DNA from: Geodermatophilaceae bacterium URHA0031 | Lineage (GTDB): Bacteria; Actinomycetota; Actinomycetes; Mycobacteriales; Geodermatophilaceae | Direction: 5' to 3' | DNA length: 64,000 nt | Assembly: GCA_000620205.1 (NCBI GenBank) | Contig: JHVP01000006.1 | Location: 186,001-250,000 of the forward strand | In this document: in pieces, positions 15,184 to 23,098 of the stretch | Layout of the letters: each line of letters starts with the position of its first letter | How positions within the stretch are numbered: position 1 is the first letter of the stretch | Notes under the pieces: generated by a model | Told to the model about the DNA's origin: nothing | Databases searched by the model: none | What the model saw: the letters and a program-made list of their open reading frames with translations, nothing else | Translations under genes and position numbers: made by a program

Positions 15184-15948
15184 TCAGGTGGCGACGGCGG
15201 CGATCAGCCGGGGGCGCAGCGCTCCGGAGCCCAGCAGCCGGCCGACCCGGCGCGACTGCTCCTCGGCCTCGGCCCAGGCCGGGTCGCCGCCGTGCCGGCG
15301 CTCGACCTCCGCGTCGACGGCGTCGGCCCGCGCCTTCCACTCCTCCGGGCTGTCGGCCAGGTCGGCGTCAGCGGCGTCGGTGACCCGGAACCCGGCCTCG
15401 GCCAGCAGGCGGTCCACCTCGGCCGACGTCGGGAAGCTGTTGCCCTCCGGCAGCGGCGGTGGGAGCGGCTCGTCGGCGACGAAGACCAGCAGGCCCAGCC
15501 GGCCGCCGTCGACGAGCACCCGGCGCAGCTCACCGACCAGGGCCGCCTTCTCCTCGGTGGTGCACAGCACGCCGAGGCACCACGCGGCGTCGAACACGTC
15601 GTCGGGGAAGGGCAGGCCCTGGCTCAGCGCGACCACCGACGGCAGCCCGAACAGCGTCCGGCCGGCGTGCACCGCCGGGGCCATCGGCTCGGCGCAGACC
15701 GGCCGCACCCCGCGCTCGGCGGCCAGCCACCCGGCGGGGCCACCCACCCCGGCACCGGAGTCGAGCACCCTGTCCCCCGGCCGGACGGCGAGGGCGTCGG
15801 CCAGCCAGCGCAGCGCCCCCTCGCTCCCGCTGCCCCGGCAGCCGGCCGGGACGGCGTGCTCGGGGCCCAGCGCGAGCACCGCCTCCTCCGTCCAGCCGGC
15901 GACCGTGCCGAACTCGGACTCCATCGCCTCGCTCGCGAGCTCGCTCAC
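15184..15948 (-). CDS. SAM-dependent methyltransferase
   Basis: A 254-residue class I methyltransferase. Motif I reads VLDSGAGVGGPAGWLA (about 62-77). An acidic end of strand 2 is seen at CAEPMAP, and the post-motif region FPDDVFDAAWCLGVLC resembles UbiE/sterol-type enzymes. The acceptor is unknown. Its GTG start overlaps the stop of the MTHFR-like gene (GTGA), so the two proteins are probably made together. That pairing hints at a one-carbon or methyl-transfer role. A much longer frame continuing to 19590 is an artefact of high GC. Confidence 0.85.
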   Translation of the reverse strand: MSELASEAMESEFGTVAGWTEEAVLALGPEHAVPAGCRGSGSEGALRWLADALAVRPGDRVLDSGAGVGGPAGWLAAERGVRPVCAEPMAPAVHAGRTLFGLPSVVALSQGLPFPDDVFDAAWCLGVLCTTEEKAALVGELRRVLVDGGRLGLLVFVADEPLPPPLPEGNSFPTSAEVDRLLAEAGFRVTDAADADLADSPEEWKARADAVDAEVERRHGGDPAWAEAEEQSRRVGRLLGSGALRPRLIAAVAT

Positions 15949-16991
15949 CCGACGCCCTCCCGGATCCTCGTGGCCACCTCGGCCTTGACCGCTGCCGCCG
16001 TCTCCTCGCCGTGCGCGGACGCCAGGCCCGACAGGTTCACCCCGACCACCCCCGGCACCGCGAGCAGCGCCCGTGCCTCGGCGACCGCCGCGTCGATGCC
16101 GGCCTCGACCGTGTCCGGGGCGCCGAGCACCCGCTCGACCTGGTCGTCGTCCAGGTGCAGGCCCGGGAAGCGCTGCAGCACCCGCGCGGACCGCTCGTCG
16201 GTGTACACGGCGACCGCCGCGACGAACGGCAGCGTCGCCCCGGCGACACGCGCCGCGGCGAGGAACTCCGCCAGCCGGGCCGCGCTGCCGACGTGGTTGA
16301 GCACGCAGAGCTGGGCGCCGGCGCGCTGCTTCTCGGCGACCCGGTCCGGCCGCTGCGGCACTGGTGGTGCATCCGGTGACTCCGGCACCGCCGCGGACAG
16401 CCCGGCCGCGGTCGCCAGCGCGGTCAGCCGGGTGCCGTCCAGGTCGAACACCGACGTCACCTCCGGGCGCACCCCGGGCCGCCGGCCGTCGCCGGTCACG
16501 CACAGCACGCCGTCGACGCCGAGCCCGGCGAGCCCGGCGAGCTCCTGCTCGAGGACCAGGCGGTTGCGGTCCCGGCAGGCCAGCGTCGTCCACGGCCGGC
16601 CGCCGGCGGCGAGCACCTGCTGCGCCATCAGGGTGGGCGGCAGGTCGGGCCGGCCCTGGTGCTCCCCGACGAGCAGGCCGTCGCTGACCGGGGCCAGGGT
16701 GCGCACCACCGAGCGCACCGACGCCGGGTCGAAGGGCGCCACGGTGAGGTCGGTGAGCACGACGGGACGGGTCCGGGCGCGCTCCAGCAGCCCACCGGGC
16801 CGGGGCGCGGGTGCCGCGGGGGTGGGACCGCTCCAGCGGGGCAGCGGTGGGGCCAGGAAGACGCAGGCGTGCTCGGCGACCTCGCACCGGCCGTCGTCCC
16901 GGACGCCGCCGCAGGGCCCGAACACCATCCGCTTCGGGCAGCCCCCGCGCACGCCCTCCGGGGTCGTCGCATCGGGCGCGGGCGCGGTCAC
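15945..16991 (-). CDS. methylenetetrahydrofolate-reductase-like protein with MTHFR_C zinc-type domain
   Basis: About 348 residues. Near the N-terminus is the cysteine motif CPKRMVFGPCGGV with a further Cys in GRCEVAEHACVF. This matches the MTHFR_C domain found at the C-terminus of some archaeal and clostridial enzymes. A TIM-barrel MTHFR-like domain follows (LTDLTVAPFDP, LCVTGDGRRPG, AQLCVLNHVGS). It likely handles methylene- or methyl-folate, but the main MetF reaction is unproven. The start is unclear: GTG 16991 is used, while ATG 17069 and GTG 16952 are possible. It is translationally coupled to the methyltransferase downstream. Confidence 0.75.
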   Translation of the reverse strand: MTAPAPDATTPEGVRGGCPKRMVFGPCGGVRDDGRCEVAEHACVFLAPPLPRWSGPTPAAPAPRPGGLLERARTRPVVLTDLTVAPFDPASVRSVVRTLAPVSDGLLVGEHQGRPDLPPTLMAQQVLAAGGRPWTTLACRDRNRLVLEQELAGLAGLGVDGVLCVTGDGRRPGVRPEVTSVFDLDGTRLTALATAAGLSAAVPESPDAPPVPQRPDRVAEKQRAGAQLCVLNHVGSAARLAEFLAAARVAGATLPFVAAVAVYTDERSARVLQRFPGLHLDDDQVERVLGAPDTVEAGIDAAVAEARALLAVPGVVGVNLSGLASAHGEETAAAVKAEVATRIREGVG

Positions 16992-17083
16992 CTGCTGTCG
17001 CTGTCCCGGCTCCGGACCCGCGAAACGCCGGGCGGCGCGCCGGGTGCGGATGTGACGTGGGTGACTCATGTGTCCCAACCGTG

Positions 17084-17097
17084 CTGTGCGGGCACAG
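17084..17097. promoter_or_regulatory. 14-base palindrome in a divergent promoter region
   Basis: CTGTGC-GG-GCACAG is perfect and lies between the MTHFR-like gene (leftward) and the MEDS sensor gene (rightward, start 17140). It could be an operator for either. No cognate regulator is evident nearby. Confidence 0.3.
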
Positions 17098-17139
17098 TTC
17101 CAGGTGTCGAAGCAACCGACACAGACGGGGAGGTCCGTG

Positions 17140-18087
17140 GTGCAGCCGAGCCAGGACCAACAGGAGTACCGGCACGTCGGCTACGTGATGGACGACCACG
17201 AGGACGTCACCACCCTGGTGGGGCCGTTCCTGCAGGGCGCGCTCGCCGCGGGGGAACCGGTGGTGATCGCCTGCCCCGACCAGCTGGCCGCCGCCCTCGC
17301 CGCCGCGCTGAGCAGCGACCGGCACGTCCACGTCGTCCCGGCCGAACCGCGGGACCACCGTCCGCCGTACGCGCTCGCCGAGCTGGCCGAGCTGGTCGAC
17401 CGCGACCTGCCCGGCGATGGTCGTCGTCTGCACCTGGTCACCGGTCCCGGTCGCCAGGACGACGTCTCGTCGTGGCTGCAGACCGAGGCGCTGCTCAACC
17501 ACGTGCTCGCGGCGCGACCGGTCGACCACCTCTGCCTGATGTCCGCCGGCACGGCCGCGGACACCGCCGCGGCCGCCCGGGCGACCCACCCGTGGCTGCT
17601 GACCGCCGAGGGCCTGGTGCCCAGCCCGGGTTACCGCGCACCCGCGGACCTGGTCCGGGAGGTGCAGCAGGCCGGGGTGCCCGACCCGCTCGAGGCCACC
17701 GAGCCCACGCTGGCCCTGGTCGACCTCGAGGACATGCGGGTGCTGCGCCGGGCGCTGAACCGCGTGCTGGCCGAGAGCGCGCTGTCCCCCGACGCCGCGC
17801 AGGACTTCGTGCTGGCCATCGACGAGGTGACCGCCAACGCCGCCGAGCACGGGATCCCGCCGGTCGACGTGCGGCTGTGGTGCACCCCGGAGCGGCTGCT
17901 GTGCGCGATCACCGACCACGGCACGTGCTTCGACGACCCGCTGGTCGGCTACGGCCCCGCCCACGGGGACATGGCCGTCGGCGGGATGGGGCTGTGGCTC
18001 GCCCGCCGCTCGGTCGACAGCCTGACCGCGTCCCCGGCCGACGGGTCCGGCGACGGCTGCACCGTCCGCCTGGTCGTCAACGCCTAA
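17140..18087 (+). CDS. MEDS-domain sensor fused to an RsbW-type ATPase
   Basis: A 315-residue protein. The N-terminal part (about 10-180) resembles the MEDS fold (RHVGYVMDDHEDV, LVGPFLQGALAAGEPVVIAC), thought to bind small organic ligands. The C-terminal part (about 210-310) is a GHKL ATPase with N-box AIDEVTANAAEHG, G1 TDHGTCFDDP and G2 VGGMGLWLARRS. This is the build of anti-sigma or switch kinases in actinobacterial stress signalling. GTG 17140 is chosen for a GGGGAGG six bases upstream. It converges with idi, overlapping it by four bases at the stop codons. Confidence 0.88.
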   Translation: MQPSQDQQEYRHVGYVMDDHEDVTTLVGPFLQGALAAGEPVVIACPDQLAAALAAALSSDRHVHVVPAEPRDHRPPYALAELAELVDRDLPGDGRRLHLVTGPGRQDDVSSWLQTEALLNHVLAARPVDHLCLMSAGTAADTAAAARATHPWLLTAEGLVPSPGYRAPADLVREVQQAGVPDPLEATEPTLALVDLEDMRVLRRALNRVLAESALSPDAAQDFVLAIDEVTANAAEHGIPPVDVRLWCTPERLLCAITDHGTCFDDPLVGYGPAHGDMAVGGMGLWLARRSVDSLTASPADGSGDGCTVRLVVNA

Positions 18088-18680
18088 CGGCCTCGCTGCA
18101 GGGGCCCGCCGCGAGCCTGCGAGTGGTGGGGGGCAGCGAGGTCCTTCAGCAAGCCGGCCGCCTCGATGAGGCGGGCCTGCTCGCGGCACCACGGGGACCA
18201 GTCGTCGTGCTGCTGGGTCTCCTGCCGGTCGCGGAAGGTGGCCCAGTCCAGCAGCTCCCACTCCCCGACCTCGGTCGGGTCGGGGTCCGGCGTGCCGGTG
18301 AACCGGCCCAGGTAGACCGGGCAGATCTCGTTCTCCACCACGCCGCGGAACTCCGCGCGGTACCGGTAGGAGGGGATCGCGGGCCGCAGGTCGGCCACGC
18401 CGAGCCCCAGCTCGTAGTCGGCCCGCCGGGCGATCGCCGCGGCGTCGTCCTCCCCGGGGGCGGGGTGCCCGCACACCGTGTTGGTCCACATGCCCGGGAA
18501 CGTCGCCTTGTCCGCCGCCCGGCGGGTGACCAGCAGCCGGCCACCCTCGTCGAACAGGTAGGCGGAGAAGGCCCGGTGCAGCGGCGTCTCGCCGTGGTGG
18601 ACCAGGGGCTTGGGCATCGCGCCGATCGCCGTCCCCTGCTCGTCGACCAGGACGATCAGCTCTGCCGTCGGAGATGCCAC
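18084..18680 (-). CDS. idi: isopentenyl-diphosphate delta-isomerase, type I
   Basis: A 198-residue Nudix-fold enzyme that interconverts isopentenyl and dimethylallyl diphosphate. The catalytic Cys and metal-binding His lie in WTNTVCGHPAPGE. The acidic metal ligands lie in FRGVVENEICPVYLG. GTG 18680 is chosen for a GGAGG five bases upstream; ATG 18692 overlaps that site. The last 20 or so codons, ending AAPHHSQARGGPLQRGR, are encoded by copy A of the stem-loop family. Elsewhere in the window the stop codon lies at the edge of this repeat, so the tail is an accretion. Confidence 0.94.
   Translation of the reverse strand: MASPTAELIVLVDEQGTAIGAMPKPLVHHGETPLHRAFSAYLFDEGGRLLVTRRAADKATFPGMWTNTVCGHPAPGEDDAAAIARRADYELGLGVADLRPAIPSYRYRAEFRGVVENEICPVYLGRFTGTPDPDPTEVGEWELLDWATFRDRQETQQHDDWSPWCREQARLIEAAGLLKDLAAPHHSQARGGPLQRGR
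18091..18149 (-). repeat. gene-end stem-loop family, copy A (inside idi)
   Basis: Read on the minus strand it begins CTGAAGGACC, as in the other copies, but here TGA is out of frame and translation continues. The outer stem CCTCGCTGC/GCAGCGAGG (9 bp, plus-strand arms 18091-18099 and 18133-18141) is perfect. Confidence 0.8.
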
Positions 18681-18774
18681 CACGCCCTCCATCGTCCCCG
18701 ACGCACGCGCGACGTGCGCGGACGGGCCCGACCGCCGGGTGCGGGGGGCCGACGCACCGGGCAGTGTGGGGTGC

Positions 18775-19605
18775 ATGGACAGCTTCTCCCGCGGCGACCT
18801 CGTCTTCGACGTCCGTGACTCCGGCCCGGCCGACGGAGACCCCGTCGTCCTGCTGCACGGCTTCCCGCAGGACTCCTCGGCGTTCGACCGGCTGAGCCCG
18901 GTGCTGCACTCGGCCGGGCTGCGCACCCTGGCCCCCGACCAGCGCGGCTACTGCCCCCGGGCCCGGCCGGAGGGCCGCTCGGCCTACGCCCTGCGCGAGG
19001 TGGTGGACGACGTCCTGGCCCTGCTGGACGCCGCCGGCCTGCAGAGCGCGCACGTCGTCGGGCACGACTGGGGTGGCATCGCGGCCTGGGCGCTGGCGGG
19101 CTGGCACCCGTGGCGGGTGCGCACGCTGACCGCGCTGTCCGTGCCGCACCCGGCCGCGATGAGCCAGGCGCTGGTGCACAGCGACCAGGCGCTGCGCTCG
19201 TCCTACATCGGGTTCTTCCAGCTGCCGGTCGTCCCCGAGGCCGTGCTGCTGGCCGGCGGCGGCGCCGCGCTGCGGCGGATGCTGCGCTCGGGCGGGCTGC
19301 CGCCGGACCTCGTCGACTCCTACGTCGCCCGGATGCAGCAGCCGGGTGCGCTGACCGCCGCGCTGAACTGGTACCGCGCGCTCCCCTACGGGGCTCGGAC
19401 TCCGCTGGGCCGGGTCCGGGTGCCGACGCTGCACGTGTGGGGCGCCGGCGACGTCTTCCTGGGCCGCGCGGCGACCGAGGCGACCGCCGAGTTCGTCGAC
19501 GCGCCCTACGCCCTGGAGGTCCTCGAGGACGTCGACCACTGGATCCCCGAGCTGGCCGCCGAGCGCACCGGGGAGCTGATCACCGCCCACGTCCGCAGCT
19601 CCTGA
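18775..19605 (+). CDS. alpha/beta hydrolase, epoxide-hydrolase-like
   Basis: A 276-residue alpha/beta hydrolase. The oxyanion motif is LLHGFPQDSSAF (about 30-41). The nucleophile elbow VVGHDWGGIAAW has Asp rather than Ser, as in epoxide hydrolases and haloalkane dehalogenases. The catalytic His lies in LEDVDHWIPELA near the C-terminus, and a helical cap fills about 130-210. It probably opens epoxides or related substrates; the natural substrate is unknown. ATG 18775 is preferred over upstream in-frame codons that overlap idi. Confidence 0.85.
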   Translation: MDSFSRGDLVFDVRDSGPADGDPVVLLHGFPQDSSAFDRLSPVLHSAGLRTLAPDQRGYCPRARPEGRSAYALREVVDDVLALLDAAGLQSAHVVGHDWGGIAAWALAGWHPWRVRTLTALSVPHPAAMSQALVHSDQALRSSYIGFFQLPVVPEAVLLAGGGAALRRMLRSGGLPPDLVDSYVARMQQPGALTAALNWYRALPYGARTPLGRVRVPTLHVWGAGDVFLGRAATEATAEFVDAPYALEVLEDVDHWIPELAAERTGELITAHVRSS

Positions 19606-19634
19606 TCGTCGGTGGGCGGCCCTACGGTGACCGG

Positions 19635-20720
19635 GTGGCCCTGGAGCTGACCCGAGCGGACGTGCTCGCCGCCCGCGTGCGCGCCCAGCAGCTGGACCGG
19701 ACGGCGGGCACGCTCGCCGACACCGCCGTCCTCGACCTGGGGGTGCAGGACACCGGCGCGGACGCCGGCCGGTGGGCGCTGGCGGTCCGGGGCGTCGAGG
19801 ACGCCGACCCCGCCGACCTCGCGCTGGTGTGGACGATCCGGGGCGCGCCGCACTTCTACCGGCGGGCCGACCTCCCGGGGGTGGCCGCGGCGACGGCGCC
19901 GTTCTCCGACGCCGATGCGGGGAAGCGGATCTTCGACGCGGCCCGGCCCCTCAAGGTCGCCGGCATCCCGAACCTGGCCGCGCTGGACACCGTCGCGGCG
20001 GCGATGCGGGAGGTGGTCACCGCCCCGACGGTCAAGGGCGAGATGTCCCGGCAGCTCACCGAACGGATGCCCGCGCCCTACCTCCGGTACTGCCGGCCGT
20101 GCGGCGCCACGCACCTGTACGAGCAGCCGTTCCGGCTCGCCGCGTTGCGCGCCGGGCTCGAGCTGCAGCCCGGCACCTCGCCGCCGGTGCTGCAGCCGAT
20201 CCCCGGCTTCGCCCCTCCCGACGAGGTGCCGCCGCACCTGGACGTCGTCCACGGGTACCTGCGGATGCACGGCCCGGCCACGCCTCAGCAGGTCGCCGGC
20301 TACCTGGACGCCCCGGTTGCCGACGTACGGGCGCACTGGCCGGAGGACGTCGTCGAGGTGCGGGTGGAGGGCGAGCTCCGGTGGGCGCTGACCGGTGACG
20401 TGGACCGGCTGACGGCCGGCCCGGCACGCACCACCCGGCTGCTCGGCCCGTTCGACCCCTACCTGCAGACCCGCGACCGGTCGCTGCTGGTGCCCGACGA
20501 GGCGCGGGCCAAGGACCTGTGGCGCACCCTCGGCCGCCCCGGAGCTGTGCTCGTCGACGGGGAGGTCACCGGCACCTGGCGGCCGCGCAAGCGCGGTGCG
20601 CAGCTGACCGTGCAGGTCGAGGCGTGGTCCGCCGTCCCCCGCGCCGCGCTGGAGGAGCAGGCCGCCCGGCTGGCCGCCGTCCGGGGGAGCCGGCTGGCCG
20701 GCGTGGAGGTCAGCGGTTGA
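19635..20720 (+). CDS. winged-helix DNA-binding protein (AlkZ/YcaQ-like)
   Basis: A 361-residue protein of the HTH_42 / AlkZ-like superfamily, which includes DNA glycosylases acting on interstrand crosslinks and alkylated bases. Seen are VRAQQLDRTAGT at the N-terminus, IRGAPHFYRRADL (about 68-80) and PYLRYCRPCGATHLYEQPFR (about 147-166). The tandem winged-helix arrangement ends with LLGPFDPYLQTRDR and TGTWRPRKRG. Whether the catalytic QxQ-type motif is functional cannot be settled by eye. GTG 19635 gives the usual family length. Confidence 0.75.
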   Translation: MALELTRADVLAARVRAQQLDRTAGTLADTAVLDLGVQDTGADAGRWALAVRGVEDADPADLALVWTIRGAPHFYRRADLPGVAAATAPFSDADAGKRIFDAARPLKVAGIPNLAALDTVAAAMREVVTAPTVKGEMSRQLTERMPAPYLRYCRPCGATHLYEQPFRLAALRAGLELQPGTSPPVLQPIPGFAPPDEVPPHLDVVHGYLRMHGPATPQQVAGYLDAPVADVRAHWPEDVVEVRVEGELRWALTGDVDRLTAGPARTTRLLGPFDPYLQTRDRSLLVPDEARAKDLWRTLGRPGAVLVDGEVTGTWRPRKRGAQLTVQVEAWSAVPRAALEEQAARLAAVRGSRLAGVEVSG

Positions 20721-20750
20721 GCGGTGTGCGTGTCCGGGTAGCGGGTCTGC

Positions 20751-21830
20751 ATGGCTGAGCTGACCAGCGGACTCCTCCCGGGCATGACCGTGGCCGTCAC
20801 CGGCGCCAGCGGCAACGTGGGCACCGCGCTGCTGCGCGCCCTGGCCGACGCCGGCGCGGGCGAGGTGCGCGGGCTGGCCCGCCGCCGCCCGCCGGAGACC
20901 GAGCCCTACGCGGGCGTGCGCTGGTCCACCGCCGACCTGGGTTCCCCGGACAGCGAACCGGTGCTGGCCGAGTTCCTGGCCGGGGCCGACGCCGTCGTCC
21001 ACCTGGCCTGGGCCCTGGTCCCCGACCGGCGGCCCGACGTGCTGCAGGCGGTGAACATCGAGGGCACCCGGCGGGTCCTCGCCGCGGCCGGGGCCGCCGG
21101 GGTGCCGCACGTGGTGCACATGTCCTCGATCGGCACCTACGCCGCCGGGCCGCAGGTGCACCCGGTCCGCGAGGACTGGCCCGCCACCGGCGTGCCCAGC
21201 TCGCAGTACAGCCGGCAGAAGGTCGAGTGCGAGCAGATGGTCGCCGCGTTCGACGCCGAGCACCCGACCACGACCGTCTCGGTGACCCGGCCCACCCTGG
21301 TGCTGCAGCCCGACGCGGCCAGCGAGATCGGCCGGTACTTCCTCGGGCCTCTGCTGTTCCCCGCGGCCCGGGCGGTGCCGGGGGCGGTGGCCAGGCTGCT
21401 CCCCCTGCCGCTGCCGGGCTCGCTGCACCTGGGCTTCGTGCACAGCGACGACGTCGCCGACGGGATCGCCCGGATCCTCGACCGGCAGGCGCCGGGGCCG
21501 TTCAACCTGTCCGCTCCGCCGGACCTGGACGCCGACGGGATCGCGCACGCGCTGGGGGTCCGCCGGGTCCCGGTGCCCACGGCCGTGCTGCGCACCGGGA
21601 TGCAGGCCGCCTTCCTGGCCCACGTGCTGCAGATCGAGCCCGGCTGGCTGGACCTGGGCATCGGGGTGCCGCCGCTGGACACCACCCGGGCGCGCTCGCT
21701 GCTCGGCTGGCGGGCCACGCACAGCGGCGGTGACCTGCTGCGGGAGTTCGTCGCCGCACTGGGCAGCGGCTCCGGCCACACCGGTCCGCTGCTGCACCCG
21801 GGCACCGGCCCCGAGCACGCCCCCGCGTAG
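20751..21830 (+). CDS. NAD-dependent epimerase/dehydratase family protein (extended SDR)
   Basis: A 359-residue extended short-chain dehydrogenase. The nucleotide motif VAVTGASGNVGTALLRAL lies at about residues 14-31. The catalytic Tyr and Lys lie in QYSRQKVECEQ, with the preceding Ser in HMSSIGTYAAGP. The C-terminal substrate region is variable, so sugar-nucleotide, flavonoid-type or other substrates are all possible. ATG 20751. It converges with an acyl-CoA dehydrogenase gene across a short terminator hairpin. Confidence 0.85.
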   Translation: MAELTSGLLPGMTVAVTGASGNVGTALLRALADAGAGEVRGLARRRPPETEPYAGVRWSTADLGSPDSEPVLAEFLAGADAVVHLAWALVPDRRPDVLQAVNIEGTRRVLAAAGAAGVPHVVHMSSIGTYAAGPQVHPVREDWPATGVPSSQYSRQKVECEQMVAAFDAEHPTTTVSVTRPTLVLQPDAASEIGRYFLGPLLFPAARAVPGAVARLLPLPLPGSLHLGFVHSDDVADGIARILDRQAPGPFNLSAPPDLDADGIAHALGVRRVPVPTAVLRTGMQAAFLAHVLQIEPGWLDLGIGVPPLDTTRARSLLGWRATHSGGDLLREFVAALGSGSGHTGPLLHPGTGPEHAPA

Positions 21831-21836
21831 GAGCAG

Positions 21837-21859
21837 GACCCCCCGCACGTGAGGGGGTC
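21837..21859. terminator. short hairpin between convergent genes
   Basis: GACCCCC (21837-21843) pairs with GGGGGTC (21853-21859) around a 9-base loop, between the SDR stop (21830) and the acyl-CoA dehydrogenase stop (21861). It can serve both strands. Confidence 0.6.
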
Positions 21860-21860
21860 G

Positions 21861-23024
21861 TCAGGTCCGGGGCATGCCGGCGGCGCGCAGCAGCGCGCCG
21901 CCGATGATCACCTTCTGCACCTCGCTCGTCCCCTCGTAGAGCCGGTACAGCCGGGCGTCGCGGTAGAAGCGCTCGACCGGGGTGGTCCGCAGGTAACCGA
22001 GCCCGCCATGCACCTGGACGGCGCGGTCGGTGGCCCGGCCGACCATCTCGCTGCAGAACAGCTTGGCCGAGGACGGACCGACGGAGGTGTCCTCGCCGGA
22101 GTCGTAGCGGGCGGCGACGTCGATGACCATGCTGCGGGCGGCGAGCAGCTCGGCGTGCGTCTCGGCGATCATCGCCTGCACCAGCTGGAACCGGCCGATC
22201 GGGGCGCCGCCCTGCTTGGCGGTGGCGGCGTAGGCGACGGACTCGTCGAGCACCCGCTGCGCCATCCCCACGCAGAGCGCGGCGATGTGCAGCCGGCCGC
22301 GGGAGAGCACGGTGAGCGCCTTGGCGTAGCCGCGGCCCTCCTCGCCGATCAGCGCGTCGGCCGGCACCCGGACGTCGTCGAAGAAGACCTCCGCGGTCCA
22401 GGCGCCGGACTGGCCCATCTTCTTGTCGTGCGGGCCGACCGTCACCCCCGGGGCGGTGGCGTCGACGACGAAGCTGGAGATGCCGCGACCGCCCTTCTCC
22501 GCGGGGTCGCTGCGGGCGAAGACCACGAAGAGGTCGGCGATCGGCGCGTTGGTGATGTAGCGCTTGCCGCCGGTGATCACCCACCCGTCGCCGTCCCGGC
22601 GGGCGGTGGTGCGCAGGCCGGCGGGGTCCGAGCCGGCCTCGGCCTCGGTGAGCGCGAAGGACCCGATCAGCTCGCCGGCGGCCAACCGCGGCAGGTAGGC
22701 CTTCTTCTGCTCCTCGCTGCCGAACCGGGCGATGACCTGCCCGGCGATGCCGTTGTTGGTGCCGAACAGCGAGCGGAAGGCCGGCGTGGTGTAGCCGAAC
22801 TCGAAGGCCAGCTGCACGTCCTCGCTCATCGAGACGCCGAGGCCGCCGTGCTCCTCGGGCAGTGCGTAGCCGAACAGGCCCATCTCGGCGGCGGCGCTGC
22901 GCAGCTCGTCGGGGATCCGGTCGTCGAGGTCGATCTCCTCCTCGCGGGGCACCACGACCTCGCGGACCAGCTGGCGAACGGCGTCCTTGACCTGAGCGAA
23001 GACATCAGCGTCCATGCCGGACAT
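21861..23024 (-). CDS. acyl-CoA dehydrogenase
   Basis: A 387-residue FAD enzyme introducing the trans-2 double bond into acyl-CoA. The family signatures FALTEAEAGSDPAGL (about 129-143) and the FAD/CoA helix VQVHGGLGYLRTTPVERFYRD are present. The catalytic base Glu lies in RLYRLYEGTSEVQKVIIGG. Length is normal. Chain-length preference is not deducible. It lies downstream of an aldo/keto reductase gene on the same strand, but two strong hairpins separate them, so it probably has its own promoter. Confidence 0.95.
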   Translation of the reverse strand: MSGMDADVFAQVKDAVRQLVREVVVPREEEIDLDDRIPDELRSAAAEMGLFGYALPEEHGGLGVSMSEDVQLAFEFGYTTPAFRSLFGTNNGIAGQVIARFGSEEQKKAYLPRLAAGELIGSFALTEAEAGSDPAGLRTTARRDGDGWVITGGKRYITNAPIADLFVVFARSDPAEKGGRGISSFVVDATAPGVTVGPHDKKMGQSGAWTAEVFFDDVRVPADALIGEEGRGYAKALTVLSRGRLHIAALCVGMAQRVLDESVAYAATAKQGGAPIGRFQLVQAMIAETHAELLAARSMVIDVAARYDSGEDTSVGPSSAKLFCSEMVGRATDRAVQVHGGLGYLRTTPVERFYRDARLYRLYEGTSEVQKVIIGGALLRAAGMPRT

Positions 23025-23027
23025 GCT

Positions 23028-23062
23028 GGACCCCCGGTCGCGACGATCGCGACCGGGGGTCC
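23028..23062. terminator. 16-bp hairpin downstream of the aldo/keto reductase (second of two)
   Basis: GGACCCCCGGTCGCGA (23028-23043) pairs perfectly with its complement at 23047-23062, leaving a 3-base CGA loop. Together with the neighbouring hairpin it forms a tandem barrier before the acyl-CoA dehydrogenase start. Confidence 0.75.
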
Positions 23063-23064
23063 AG

Positions 23065-23092
23065 GAGGGCAGGAGTGGCCACTTCTGCCCTC
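23065..23092. terminator. hairpin directly after the aldo/keto reductase stop (first of two)
   Basis: A 28-base inverted repeat centred at 23078/23079 has 14-base arms (GAGGGCAGGAGTGG on one side) with one G-T pair and no spacer. It is the first structure met by transcription leaving the aldo/keto reductase. Confidence 0.65.
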
Positions 23093-23098
23093 AGGGGA

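Noticed and set aside
13465..17055. Very long plus-strand frame of 1196 codons
   Set aside because: It runs antisense to several recognisable genes (oxidoreductase, methyltransferase, MTHFR-like), is low-complexity and has no domain. Long chance frames are expected at this GC content.
15184..19590. Minus-strand frame of 1468 codons
   Set aside because: Only its last 254 codons are a real methyltransferase, starting at the GTG that overlaps the upstream stop. The rest is antisense to other genes.
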